Source: Manihot esculenta
Taxonomy: Eukaryota > Streptophyta > Magnoliopsida > Malpighiales > Euphorbiaceae
Length of the DNA: 64,000 nt
Assembly (NCBI RefSeq): GCF_001659605.2
Contig: NC_035161.2
Coordinates: 9,347,738-9,411,737 of the forward strand
Direction: 5' to 3'
The notes beneath the pieces were generated by a model that did no database searches, had not been told where the DNA came from, and saw only the letters and a list, made by a program, of their open reading frames with translations. The position numbers and the translations under genes were made by a program. Below are positions 31,952 through 43,368 of the stretch, in pieces. Numbering within the stretch: position 1 is the first letter of the stretch; the number at the start of each line of letters is the position of its first letter.

Positions 31952-34900
31952 CCTCTCCCCCGACCTTGTGGTTCTAGATTTGACAGACTTTGACGTCATT
32001 CTAGGGATGGATTGGCTATCTACCCATGGTGCTACCTTGGACTGCAGAGACAAGGTAGTCAAGTTCAGAGATCAGGATGGGTCAGAGGTCGTCTTTAGAG
32101 GAGACAAGAGGGGCACACCTAGAGGTCTGATATCAACTCTTCAGGCTCGTAGGTTGCTTAGGAAGGGATGTCAGGGGTACTTAGCTCATGTGAGAGAGCT
32201 AGACAGTCAGGTCAGGGAGCCAGCCTCGGTGCCAGTTGTCAGAGAGTTTCAGGATGTTTTTCCAGACGAGCTTCCAGGTTTACCACCTGCTAGGGAGATA
32301 GAGTTCGAGATAGAATTGGTTCCTGGAACTAGACCGATCTCTATCCCTCCCTACAGGATGGCCCCAGCCGAGTTGAAGGAGTTGAAAGAGCAATTGCAGG
32401 AGCTGGTAGAAAAGGGCTTCATCCGACAGAGTACCTCACCTTGGGGTGCTCCAGTCTTGTTTGTGAGGAAGAAGGATGGATCCCTTAGACTTTGTATCGA
32501 CTACAGGCAGTTGAACAAAGTCACTACCAAAAATAGGTACCCTCTGCCAAGGATCGATGATCTATTCGACCAGCTAGCAGGAACGGGTTGTTTCTCCAAA
32601 ATAGATCTAAGATCGGGGTACCATCAGCTAAGGATAAGGGATGAAGATGTGCCGAAGACAGCTTTCAGGACCAGATATGGGCATTTTGAGTTCCTTGTGA
32701 TGCCGTTCGGGTTAACCAACGCCCCTGCAGCATTCATGGATCTCATGAACAGAGTATTTAGCCAATATCTGGATCACTTTGTTATTGTCTTCATAGATGA
32801 TATCTTAGTGTATTCTAGGAACGCAGAGGAGCATGCCCATCATCTGAGGTTGGTTCTGCAGACTTTAAGGGAACATGGCTTGTATGCCAAGTTCTCTAAG
32901 TGTGAATTCTGGCTGAGGAGCATTTCGTTCTTGGGGCATGTAGTGTCCGAGAATGGGATTGAGGTGGACCCCAAGAAAACAGAAACTGTGGCTAACTGGC
33001 CTAGACCCACTTCAGTGATGGAGATCAGGAGTTTCTTGGGTTTGGCAGGTTACTACAGGAGGTTCGTTCAGGACTTCTCAAAGATTGCAGCTCCTCTGAC
33101 CAGACTAACTAGGAAGAATCAGAAGTTTCTGTGGACCGACCAGTGCGAAGAGAGTTTTGAAGAGCTTAAGAAGAGGTTGACTTCAGCACCAGTTTTAGCT
33201 CTGCCATCTAGTGATGAGGACTTTACAGTCTTTTGTGATGCGTCCCGTGTGGGACTGGGTTGTGTACTAATGCAGAATGATAGGGTGATCGCCTATGCTT
33301 CTAGGCAGCTGAAGAAGCATGAGTTGAATTACCCCACACATGACCTGGAGATGGCAGCAGTAATCTTTGCACTCAAGATGTGGAGGCACTACCTCTATGG
33401 GGTTAAATGTGAGATCTTCACGGATCATAAGAGCCTGCAGTACATCCTGAGTCAAAGAGATTTGAACTTGAGACAGAGAAGATGGGTGGAGCTGTTGAGT
33501 GACTATGATTGCAAGATTCAGTACCATCCGGGTAAGGCGAATGTTGTGGCGGACGCCTTAAGCCGGAAATCACTCGGCAGTTTATCCCACATATCGGCAG
33601 AGAGGAGGCCAGTGGTGAAGGAGTTTTACAAGCTCACTGAGGAAGGTCTACAGATGGAGTTGTCTGGTACAGGTGCCTTGGTGGCCCAGATGAGAGTGGC
33701 ACCCGTGTTTCTAGAGCAGGTGGCTCAGAAACAGCATGAGGACCCGGAGTTAGTGAAGATTGCCAGGACTGTTCAGTCAGGCAATGATAGTGAGTTCAGA
33801 TTCGACAGCAAGGGGATCCTCCGCTATGGGAGCAGACTATGTGTACCAGACGACATAGGGCTTAAAGGAGACATTATGAGAGAGGCTCATAATGCAAGAT
33901 ACAGCATTCACCCCGGAGCCACCAAGATGTATCAAGATCTAAAGAAGGTTTATTGGTGGCCAGCTATGAAGAAAGAAGTGGCACAGTTTGTGTCAGCCTG
34001 CAAAGTGTGTCAGAGGGTGAAGCTGGAACATCAGAAGCCGGCTGGAATGCTTAACCCGCTACCTATTCCAGAATGGAAATGGGAAAATATAGCTATGGAC
34101 TTCGTAGTGGGGTTACCGGCGGCGTCCAACAGAGTGGACTCCATATGGGTGATTGTGGACAGACTCACCAAATCTGCTCACTTCATTCCTGTCAAGAGTG
34201 GCTACTCTGTGGACAAATTGGCGCAGGTATATGTGGATGAGATCGTCAGGCTGCATGGGGTTCCTGTTTCGATAGTGTCAGATAGAGGGCCCCAGTTCAC
34301 CTCCAGATTTTGGCGGAGTCTGCAGAATGCCATGGGTACTAGGTTGGATTTCAGTACTGCCTTCCACCCCCAGACTGATGGACAGTCAGAACGGACCATC
34401 CAGACTATCGAGGATATGCTCAGAATGTGTGTGCTGGACTTTGGCGGTTCTTGGAGGCAGCATCTACCTTTGGTGGAGTTTGCCTACAATAACAGCCATC
34501 ATGCTAGCATCGGGATGGCTCCTTATGAAGCTTTATATGGAAGGAAGTGCAGATCACCTGTTTGCTGGGAAGAGGTTGGAGAAAAGGCCTTGGCAGGGCC
34601 TGAGCTAGTAGAGATCACCAGCAGGGTGGTACCCATAATCAGAGAGAGAATCAAGACTGCTGCAAGCAGACAGAAGAGTTATGCAGACATCCGCAAAAGG
34701 CAGGTCGAGTTTCAGGAGGGGGATCTGGTATTGCTCAAGGTGTCTCCTATGAAAGGAGTGGTTCGCTTTGGGAAGAAAGGTAAACTAGCCCCACGATACA
34801 TCGGACCCTTTGAAATCTTGCAAAGGATTGGGAATGTGTCGTACAAGCTGGATTTACCTGCTTCAATGGAAAGAATCCATCCGGTTTTCCATGTTTCAAT

Positions 34901-35132
34901 GTTGAGGAAGTTTGTGTCAGATCCGAGCAAGGTTCTTAGTGAGCCTGATGTGGAGGTCCAAGAGGATCTCACCTATGTTGAACAGCCAGTACGGATCATA
35001 GACACCCAGATCAGAAAGCTAAGGAACAAGGAAATCCCGATGGTGAAAGTCCTGTGGAACCACCATAATTTGGAGGAATGCACTTGGGAGACACGGGAGT
35101 CTATGCTCCAGCAGTACCCTCACCTCTTTTAA
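31952..35132 (+). CDS. pol: Chromovirus pol: protease end, RT, RNase H, integrase, chromodomain (open frame, native start lost)
   Basis: The frame is open from the solo LTR to the stop at 35130-35132. Counting residues from 31968, it holds: protease end ([17 protein letters not shown]); RT with [11 protein letters not shown] and the catalytic FIDD at 275-278 (32790-32801); RNase H with the first Asp at about 424 ([10 protein letters not shown]), then [10 protein letters not shown] and [11 protein letters not shown]; integrase finger ([17 protein letters not shown]). The catalytic Asp is about 711 (AMDFVVG), Asp 772 (VSDRGPQ) and Glu 808, a 35-residue spacing. GPF region and chromodomain (about 1003-1054) close the protein. 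Every catalytic residue I looked for is present. It lacks its own start and depends on the broken gag upstream. Confidence 0.93.
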
Positions 35133-35205
35133 GGTTAGATCCCTATGTGTTTATGTGCTATGTATGTATGTTATGTTTTATGCCATGCTATGAGTGCTAG
35201 TTGAG

Positions 35206-35242
35206 GTACATTCAGGGACGAATGTTCTGAAGGGGGGGAGAA
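35206..35242 (+). other. Imperfect hairpin and polypurine tract
   Basis: GTACATTCAGGGACGAATGTTC (35206-35227) has two stem mismatches; AAGGGGGGGAGAA (35230-35242) abuts the 3' LTR. Confidence 0.85.
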
Positions 35243-36997
35243 TGTAATACCCGGCTAGACTCCGGTATCGGAATTCCTACCGTCCGGTGGAATCTCGGAT
35301 GTCAGAAGCCTCTAGTAGGGTAGAATCATGTTTTCATAAAATGTTTTAAGGTATTTCATGGTTTTAAGTAAAATGGAAATGAGTTTTTGCATGAAAATAA
35401 CCTTGGAGGAAAACTCAGGTTCGGCCGCCGACCCTCAAGTTCGGCCGCCGAACATGCATGCCTTCGGGAGCTTTAGGCCCCCGAAAGCACAAGTGAGGGA
35501 AGTCCAGGTTCGGCCACCGAACCTCAAGTTCGGCCGCCGAACATGGCATGCATGCGGAGGCACATTCGGCCCCCGAACGTGGCCTGGCCAGCCACTATAA
35601 AAGGGTCCCTTAGCCGAAAACGGGTGAGCTTTTCCCCATTTTCGGCCAAGGTGAGCTTTCTGCCGCCCCTCACCGATCTTTGATGTTTTTCCTCTAGATG
35701 TTTCAAGTTTTTCACTTGTTTTAACTTTGTTTTGAAGATTTGAGCTTTTGAGCAAAGTTTTTGGAGCTTTGAGGTTCAAGAACTCGAATCTCTTCCAACT
35801 TCAAGTTTGGTCGCCTCTACTCTTGATCTTCAAGAGGTAAAAGTCGATCTCTAGCTTATGGTATGTTTTAAGTAAGTTTTATGAAGTTCATAGGGGTAGA
35901 ATGCATGTTTAGGTCATAGTTATGTTTATGGGTTTTTGATGTGATTTTGGACAATGTGGCTTGCAAATGTATGTTGAATGTGTTATAGATGGGGTTTTAG
36001 CTAGTTGATGCCCCTAGGATCTTGCATGCTTGCGTATGAGTGTTGTAGAATAGGTTTATGCATGTTTGGATGAGATTGGAGGCGCAAATGCATAAGGGAG
36101 CCAAGTTTCTGCATTAGAATTCACGAATATGTTGCATTGCAGATTTTAAATGATGATGTGGATGAATGCTGGATGATCCATAGCCCTCGATCTATGATAT
36201 GACGATGTGATATGTACGGTACGGAAAGTAAGACCAGTGGGACCCATTCTACGTTCGCTGGCACTATGTAAGGGAAAGACCAGGACCCATTCTACGTTCT
36301 GGCACAGTTGGACTATGTTATGTTATGCTATGTAAGGGAAAGACCAGGACCCATTCTACGTTCTGGCACAGTTGGACCATGTAGAGGGCTATCGGTGACA
36401 GGTTCATCCTTGATGTGATTAGCTGTGATGTGATGTATTCCATGATCCATATGATTTAAATGTTTTTATTATTCTGCTCACTGGGCTCTAGTAGCTCACC
36501 CCTCTCCCCTTTTCCCCAGGATTGCAGGTACAGGGTAGACCAGGAGGTTTACAAGAGTAATGAAGTCTGATATATGTAATAGATAGTGTGGACATGATAA
36601 ATGTTTTAATGTTATGTAAAAGTATAGTTTCAGTCATGTAATGATATTGAGGATTAGATATTGTGCTTGACATTGTGTATGAGGTATCCCTTTTATTACA
36701 TGATCAAAAATGTTTTATAATGTTCATGAAAGCCAACTCATCTCATGTTGTATCGCCCGTTGGGGCATTGATGAGATCCCACAGAGGGATTACGATTATG
36801 ATTATGACTATGTACAGTGTATGTTCAGGTTGAGTTGGATGTTTGAAGGAAAAGTTTTAAATTTTTATGCATGTTGTTGATCATGTATGGGATTATACAG
36901 GTTTACAGGTTATATGTTAGGCTTGCTACGGGTCCCGGCGGCCTTAAGCCGATCTGGATCCTAGCGCCGGTAGCGGTCCGATTTTCGGGTCGTTACA
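35243..36997 (+). repeat. Chromovirus 3' LTR with ~0.55 kb internal deletion
   Basis: TGTAATACCCGG to GGGTCGTTACA but only 1755 bp. Around 36112 it jumps from CCAAGTTTCTGC to ATTAGAATTCACG. In the 5' LTR these flank about 560 bp (26071-26629) holding the second palindrome cluster. TGC is shared at the break. TSD TCTGC follows. Confidence 0.92.
35596..35603 (+). promoter_or_regulatory. LTR TATA box (TATAAAAG)
   Basis: CCAGCCACTATAAAAGGGTCC, retained upstream of the deletion. Confidence 0.72.
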
Positions 36998-37002
36998 TCT
37001 GC

Positions 37003-37662
37003 TATACTCTGCTACTCTCACATCAGCCGACATCCTACTAGGGTCCACAAAACATACACATCAGAACACTCAAAAGTGAGCATACCTGGCACCCCTGTGT
37101 CTGCCTCTCTTCCTTGTCTACTGGCCTGAGCCGCTCTGCCTACGAAAGTCTGCTGGGACTGAGCCATCCAAGGCGCAGTAGGACACTCATGAACCATGTG
37201 CCCCTTCTGACCACACCTGAAACATGCTGTTGTCCCTGCAAGACAGACTCCCTTATGCAGCCTTCCACATCTCAAACATTTTGATCTGCCTACACCCGAA
37301 CTCGAACCAGCACCACAACCCAGACTAGGTTTTACCCTATTCCAGAACTCCCTTTTCTTTGACCCTTTAAGGCCTCTGACTTTTTTCTTACTGGTTCTCC
37401 CCCACTTCACTCCTTTCGAGGTAGCTGTACTCCAAATGGAAGGATCATTCTCTCCTGAACCTGAAATCCTGGAATCCTTGGTCTGAGCATCTTCTAAAGA
37501 CTCTTCGTCCATATTCACCTACAGACCTACCTCCCTTTTCTGCACATCTAACTCTACTTTTCTCCTAGCTCCAAATACTCTCCCTAGATCCATTCCTTCT
37601 CTGCTTTCATCAAAAGACCCTTCAGACGGATCTGAGTCCACAGATTGACTAACACCACTCAT
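37003..37662 (-). pseudogene. gag: Gag remnant of the decayed derivative: N-terminus joined to zinc-knuckle region
   Basis: Minus-strand ATG at 37660-37662 (MSGVSQSVDSDPSEGSFDESREGMDLGRVFG), an amber codon, then a Lys-rich linker (WGRTSKKKVRGLKGSKKREFWNRVKPSLG). Two Cys clusters follow, CLRCGRLHKGVC and CFRCGQKGHMVHEC, then a fragment matching the protease start (TFECSDVYVLWT). The Pro/Tyr-rich segment and the capsid domain are missing. It ends at the TCTGC duplication of the inner element and continues at 25214. Confidence 0.78.
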
Positions 37663-37954
37663 CTTAGCTCTTCTGAAGAATAACACACAAACAAACAAAC
37701 ATTAGCACACATATAGTTCATATGACAGACACATGAACTTACAACACATACATGCATACATAGCATAACATTAATGCACATGCATAAATTCATGGCATTT
37801 CACATCATCATGCAAAACAAAACTCATCATCCTATCCTAGTGGACATGATTTTACTTATTGTGCTTGCCCTTCTATGACTCTAAACCAACCTCTTTCCGA
37901 TGTGGGATCTCTCTAATCCTTGAACAAAAATGCTCACACACCGTACTCTTGAGG
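37663..37954 (-). other. Leader between primer site and gag remnant
   Basis: AT-rich untranslated leader on the minus strand, similar to the leader of the intact element (48330-48532): both have ACATGCATAAATT/CATGGCATTTCA-like and CCTAGTGGACATGAT-like tracts. No gene seen. Confidence 0.6.
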
Positions 37955-37972
37955 CCCTATGCTCTGATACCA
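37955..37972 (-). other. Primer binding site (initiator Met tRNA type)
   Basis: Minus strand TGGTATCAGAGCATAGGG, two bases from the LTR end at 37975. The first 12 bases match the usual site; the rest differs from the intact element. Confidence 0.8.
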
Positions 37973-37974
37973 TC

Positions 37975-40321
37975 TGTAACAGCCCGGAAATCGGTACCCC
38001 TCTATAACGGCCCTAAACTACTCGGCACTAGGATCCAGATCGGCTTAAGGCCGCCAGAACCTGTAGCAAGCCTAACCTGAACTCAAAGTATCTAACAAAT
38101 CCCATACATGATCCGATATAAACATACAATTGGAAAAAGTTTCTTTAAAAACTACCAGGCTTAACCTTAAAACACTCAGATATACCAATCTGAAATAGCC
38201 CCCAGGGCTTACACCAGTAATTCTGCCCGTGTTAGGGTCAAGGGAATCAAACCCTTTCTTCCCTTACGGTCTGGTCTTGGGTCACGAGAATCAAACCCTT
38301 TCTTCCCTCACAGTTGTCTTTCACTGGAGTTTTATAAACACATCATCTGTTAAGCCTGATTTGATACATTTCTCATCAAGAAACGTAAAACAGGATACAT
38401 GCATACACAAGGGATTAAGCATACACCAGGCAAAGCACATTCTAAACCATAAACACACTAATTACAATCTATTACATCCTTTTACATACATCTCTTTAAG
38501 TTACATCATGTCCACTACTCTATTACACAATCAACACCATAGCTGACTCTCTGCTGATATCGACTTCCCCATAGCTAATTCTGAACCTGCAAAACTGGGG
38601 TTAAGGGAAAGGGATGAGCTACTAAAGCCCAGTGAGTAGAAACAGTAAAACAGTTCATTAGTTACATGCTTTCATGAAATGCGTCACTGCACAAACATTA
38701 CACATCTCGGATTAGACATGACCTCAAAACTCCCTCTGTCGGTGCCCGGCCCTATGGACTCCCAGGTCACTACATGCACTAGCGCCCGACCCCTCCTATG
38801 GAGCTCACACAGGTCTTATCTAGCCATAACAGATCGTGGGCTATTGAAGTCGCCTGGGTCCAATCCCCATCAATAATAATCAATGCAATGCAGCATATTC
38901 GTGTCTACTAATGCAATCAACCTATTGCATACTCATGGTACTCATGATGCATGAAACATGCTACAAATATATATCATTGCTCATTTTACAACAACATTAA
39001 ATGTAGTTCTACTCACCTCTGCTCCTCTAGCAGATACTGAACTGACTCTGCAACTGCTAATACTGACGACCTCCTCGATCTCTCGGGTCCAAGCCTACAC
39101 AAATGGACTCGAATGAGGTGTCAAACTATCTCAAAACCATCTCTATAACACTTCCCAAAACCCCTCTAAACATCCTAGAATAATCACATAAAGCATGCAA
39201 AAGAAAGCTGGACAGGACACTTTCGGCGGCAGGTTCGGCGGCCGAATGTCCTCTCCAGAGCAGAAACTCAAGCACCTTCGGCGGCCGAATCTCTACTTTC
39301 GGCTGCCGAACCCTTTCGGGGGCAAGGTTCAGGGGCTAAAACATACTCCAGAGACAAAAGTCTCTAACCTTCGGCGGCCGAATCCCCCTTCCAGAGCCTA
39401 AACTCAAAACTCCCGGGGACGAGCTTTGGTAGCCGAAGCCACCTCCTCAAGGGGTTCGGCGGTCGAATGCACCTTCGGCTGCCGAACCTGAGTTCATCCA
39501 GAACTCATCCTCAACGGCAACCACGCTCCTCAAACCTTTCCACCACCCAAAACATGCATAACACAACTCCTCAACATACATATACTAGAGTATATGCACA
39601 AAGGGGTCCAAAACTACCTAAAATCCCAACAAACAACAAACATAACACATATAAACATGCTTGCACCCATAAACCATCAAAAACACACTTTTAAACCTAA
39701 TCATGCAACTCTACCCATAACCTCCATAAAACCTCTATAAATCATCAAAAGAAGTTCAAGATCTTCACTTACCTCTTGAATACAAGAAGATGAACGATCT
39801 GAACTTAGAGATATAGAGCAACTCTCCTTCAAACTCTCCAAACCACAAAACTTCTCTTTTTAGCTTAAAACCTTCAAAACAAAATGAAAACCAATCAAAC
39901 CTTTGCACGATTTGAGAAAACCATGAACAAGACCCATGGAGGACATGATCTTACCTCTGGAAGCGAAAAGGCAAGCTATACTTATCCATTTCACCGACTG
40001 GAGGCGTTTTATAGGTGGCAAACCGACTCAGTTTCGGCAGCCTAACCGCATGCAAAACCATGCAACGTTCAGCGGCCGAACTTGGAGTTTCGGAAGCCGA
40101 ACCTAAGGCATTTTCGGCGGTCGAACTTCACTTCGGGGCCGAACCTGGCCAAATCCTCCTTGGTCTTTTCTCTTCAAAACTCAATCCTATTCCACTCTAA
40201 ACCTTTCAAACATTTAAAAATAGTTTAGAAAACTTTTCTCTTACCCTTCTAGAAACCTCTGACATCCTCGAATCCCACCGGACGGTAAGAATTCCGATGC
40301 CTGGTCTAGCCGGGTATTACA
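37975..40321 (-). repeat. Chromovirus LTR, extended-end subfamily (5' LTR)
   Basis: TGTAACAGCCCGG to CCGGGTATTACA, 2347 bp; partner of 21206-23553 with only scattered differences over the stretches I compared. Confidence 0.9.
40006..40013 (-). promoter_or_regulatory. LTR TATA box (TATAAAAC)
   Basis: Minus strand GCCACCTATAAAACGCC, as in the partner LTR. Confidence 0.7.
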
Positions 40322-41110
40322 TGATGACATCTCCAAGAGCCACTCCAAAGAAAGACTTTCTCCAAAGAAGATTTATTCATGATTAAATACAAAGACAAAG
40401 AAGGAATAAAAGACTACAAAAGACTAAGTCAAATTAGGATTCCAAATCCTATTTGGATTAGGACTCCTCACCTATAAAGAGAGACAGCCACAAACCAGCA
40501 AGGGGGCATCATAATTTCTTTAGAATTTCGACAGCTCTCTTTCTCCACTTTTCTTCTTTCTTTTTGTGTATTTTTGTCCACCATGAGTGGCTAAACATCT
40601 TCTTTTCTAGTTGAAGTTGGAAAATTTCAGTTTTGTGATGAATTGAGAGATTTGAAACTCCATTATTAAGCTTTTATTTTTCAATATTTATGCAACTTGT
40701 TCTTCATGCTATTATTGCTTTGCTATTAGAATCAATTAAGGCCTGTTGCTTTTAATTGCATAAGTAATATATTGTTAGTTTAAATAATTTGTGTCCATAA
40801 TTGCTTAGATTATTTGAACACAAGCACAGTTGATTGCATAATCTAAACTTAACCACGCGGTTGGCAAGGTTAGAATTAGATTTCTCTAAGTCTTAATGCA
40901 GTTAACTGTTGAAAAGTAAAAAACCCAAGGACGTTCCTTGGCAACTTGTTAACTAGTGTTTGATTAGCGAACGTTTCCTAATCGAACTAAAACTAAGAAG
41001 GAATTTGGTTGTGAGAAGTGTCTTCCACAACCTAAACTAATTTATTGAAATAAATAGGAGTATCAAAGAATCAATGATCAATTCTAAAAACTAAAATAGA
41101 TCCATACTTC
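40322..41110 (+). repeat. Athila 3' LTR, middle segment with promoter
   Basis: It continues the LTR from 21205 (AGAGCCACTCC..., as in the reverse of 52990-53040). It contains a TATA box and the leader text GTCCACCATGAGTGGCTAAA, also found at 52750-52772 on the minus strand. It ends at ACTTC (41106-41110), TSD of the next insertion. Confidence 0.87.
40473..40480 (+). promoter_or_regulatory. Athila LTR TATA box (TATAAAGA)
   Basis: CTCACCTATAAAGAGAGACAG, matching 52884-52891 of the minus-strand LTR. Confidence 0.7.
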
Positions 41111-43292
41111 TGTAACGACCCGACAATCGGACCGCCACTGGCGCTAGGATCCAGGTCGGTTTAAGGCCGCCAGAACCCGTAGCAAGCCAAACATGAACTC
41201 TGTGTACCTGATAAATCTCATACATGATCAAACATAAATATAAAACCTGAAAACAACCTTCCTACCACTTACCAAGCTCGACCTGCATGCACTATGTCTA
41301 AACATAGAACCCACTCTCATAGGTTCAGCATACTATATGTCAGCCTTGGTTCAACACATTTCTCATCAAGAAACATAAAACAGGATCATGCATCACAAGG
41401 GATTTACAATACAATAGGTCAAGCACTCTACTGAACTTTATACATCACTCTATTAATATTACATGTCCACACTATACTATTACATAACTCTTTTCTCTTC
41501 CTGTACCCTGTTGAACTTCCCCTGTACACTGGACCTGCAACACTGGGGTTAAGGGAGTGGGATGAGCTACTATAGCCCAGTGAGTAGAACAATAAAATAA
41601 GTAATTAAACATGCTTTCATGGAATGCATCACAGCACAAGTAAATCACATAACCTCGGGTGATCATGTCCCCAAATAGTCCCGACATCCTATCCTCGTGC
41701 CAGGGCGTAGAATGGGCACCTGGTCTTCCTGTACATAATATCTGATACTTACCATATACCGTGCCAGGGCGTAGACTGGGCACCTGGTCTTCTACTGTGC
41801 CAGGGCATAGACTGGGCACCTGGTCTTTCTCAGAGACTATTGGATCATCTACTATCACCCACACATCACAATGATAGAATGCAATGCAACATATTCGTGA
41901 TTTCTATTGCAATCAACCTATTGCATAATCATGGTGCATGACATATGCTAAAAGTATTCAAGTTCTCAATTAAAACAATTATTAGGTTTAGTTCCACTCA
42001 CCTCTGGCTATCTCTGAACTGACTCTGCAACCTCTGAAGCAGTGCTCACTGCTGCTCTCGTCGGTTCCTCTGGTCCGTTCCTACACAGGTGGACACAAAT
42101 GAGGGACCAAACTAGCTCAAAGGCATCTCTACAATACTCCCCAAAAACCCCCTTAGATACCCTAAAACAATCATGAAAAACATGCAAAGGAAGGCTGGAC
42201 AGGACACTTTCGGCGGCAGGTTCGGCTACTGAAAGTTCTCTCCAGAGCCGAAACTCATGCACCTTCGGCGGTCGAATCTCTACTTCCGGCAGCCGAACCC
42301 TTTCGGGGGCAAGGTTTGAGGGCTGAAAGGCACTCCAGAGACGAAAGTCCCTAACCTTCGGCGGCACCTTCGGCGGCACCTTCGGCGTCCGAAACTCCCC
42401 TCCAGAGCCGAAAGTCCAAACTCTCGGGGGCAAGCTTAGGCAACCGAAGCCACCTCCTCAGCATGTTCGGCGGCCGATCCTTTCTTCGGCGGCCGAAGCT
42501 GGGTTCATCAAGAAGGCAGAACTTTGCTCTGCCTCACGCCAAAACACTCCAATCTCAACCAAACTCAAACACCACAATTCCTCTACATCCATATACTCAA
42601 GTATATGCACAAAGGGGTCAAAAACTACCTAAAACCCCAACTCAAACATAACACAACACACATATACATGCTTTTATCACAAAAACACCAAAAACACACT
42701 ATTTACCCTAATCATGCAACTCTTCCCTTAAACTCCATAAAACCTCCATAAATCATGCAAAGAAGCTCAGGATCTTCACTTACCTCTTGAAAACAAGAAG
42801 ATGAACGATCCCAACGTGGAGATATGGAGCAACTCTCTCCCAAAGTCTCCAAACTTCAAATCTTGGATTTTTAGCTCAAAACCTTCAAAATAACATTAAA
42901 ATCAATCAAAACTTAGCAAGATTTGATGAAAACATGAAGAAACTCCAAGGAAAACATGGTCTCACCTCTGAAAAGTGAAAGAAAAAGCGAGTACTTATCC
43001 TTCCACCGCTTGAGGGCCTTTTATAGGTGGCTGGCCAGACCACCTTCGGCGGCCTAACGTGAAACCAAAAGCCATGCATGTTCGGCGGCCGAACATCACC
43101 TTCGGCAGCCGAACCTGGCTTTTCTTCCTTGGCTCATTTCTTTCAAAAACTCATTTCCTTAAGACTTTAAAACTATAAAACATACCAAAAGTCTTAAAAA
43201 CAAACATAAATCTTACCCTTCTAGGGGATTCCGACATCCTGGACTCCACCGAAAAGTAGAATTCCGATGTCGGACTCTAGCCGGGTATTACA
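41111..43292 (-). repeat. Chromovirus 3' LTR
   Basis: TGTAACGACCCGAC to CCGGGTATTACA, 2182 bp. Minisatellite of GTGCCAGGGCGTAGACTGGG type in three copies near 41698-41830. Confidence 0.94.
43018..43025 (-). promoter_or_regulatory. LTR TATA box (TATAAAAG)
   Basis: Minus strand CCACCTATAAAAGGCCCTC. Confidence 0.75.
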
Positions 43293-43329
43293 TTCTCCCC
43301 CCCTTAAGAACATTCATCCCTAAATGTTC
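43293..43329 (-). other. Polypurine tract and adjacent hairpin (degenerate)
   Basis: Minus strand: GAACATTTAGGGATGAATGTTC (43308-43329), then a CTTAAGGGGGGG tract ending GAGAA at the LTR. Confidence 0.85.
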
Positions 43330-43368
43330 CTCAAACAAATAAACACATAAAAGGAGGAAAAACTAACC

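Larger units (their letters stand above)
25215..36997 (+). mobile_element. Tekay-like chromovirus, nearly complete, with an internal solo LTR
   Basis: 5' LTR 25215-27511, primer site, gag-pol 27782-35132, polypurine tract, 3' LTR 35243-36997. An exact TSD, TCTGC, occurs at 25210-25214 and 36998-37002. The solo LTR at 29581-31946 breaks protease. Without it, gag-pol is one frame of about 1659 codons with only two amber codons. It inserted into the interior of the older minus-strand derivative, so it is younger than that. Confidence 0.93.
21206..40321 (-). mobile_element. Decayed non-autonomous chromovirus derivative, minus strand, host of an inner element
   Basis: Two near-identical LTRs (21206-23553, 2348 bp; 37975-40321, 2347 bp) flank about 2.6 kb of broken internal sequence, split by the younger element at 25215-36997. 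Primer site and polypurine tract sit at the correct ends for minus orientation. The interior keeps scraps of gag, protease, the RT start and the chromodomain end. It lies in the Athila LTR: the flanks CAATCGT-ATGATG and ATGATG-ACATC rejoin cleanly, but ATGATG overlaps the element ends, so the exact 5-bp TSD is ambiguous. Confidence 0.83.
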
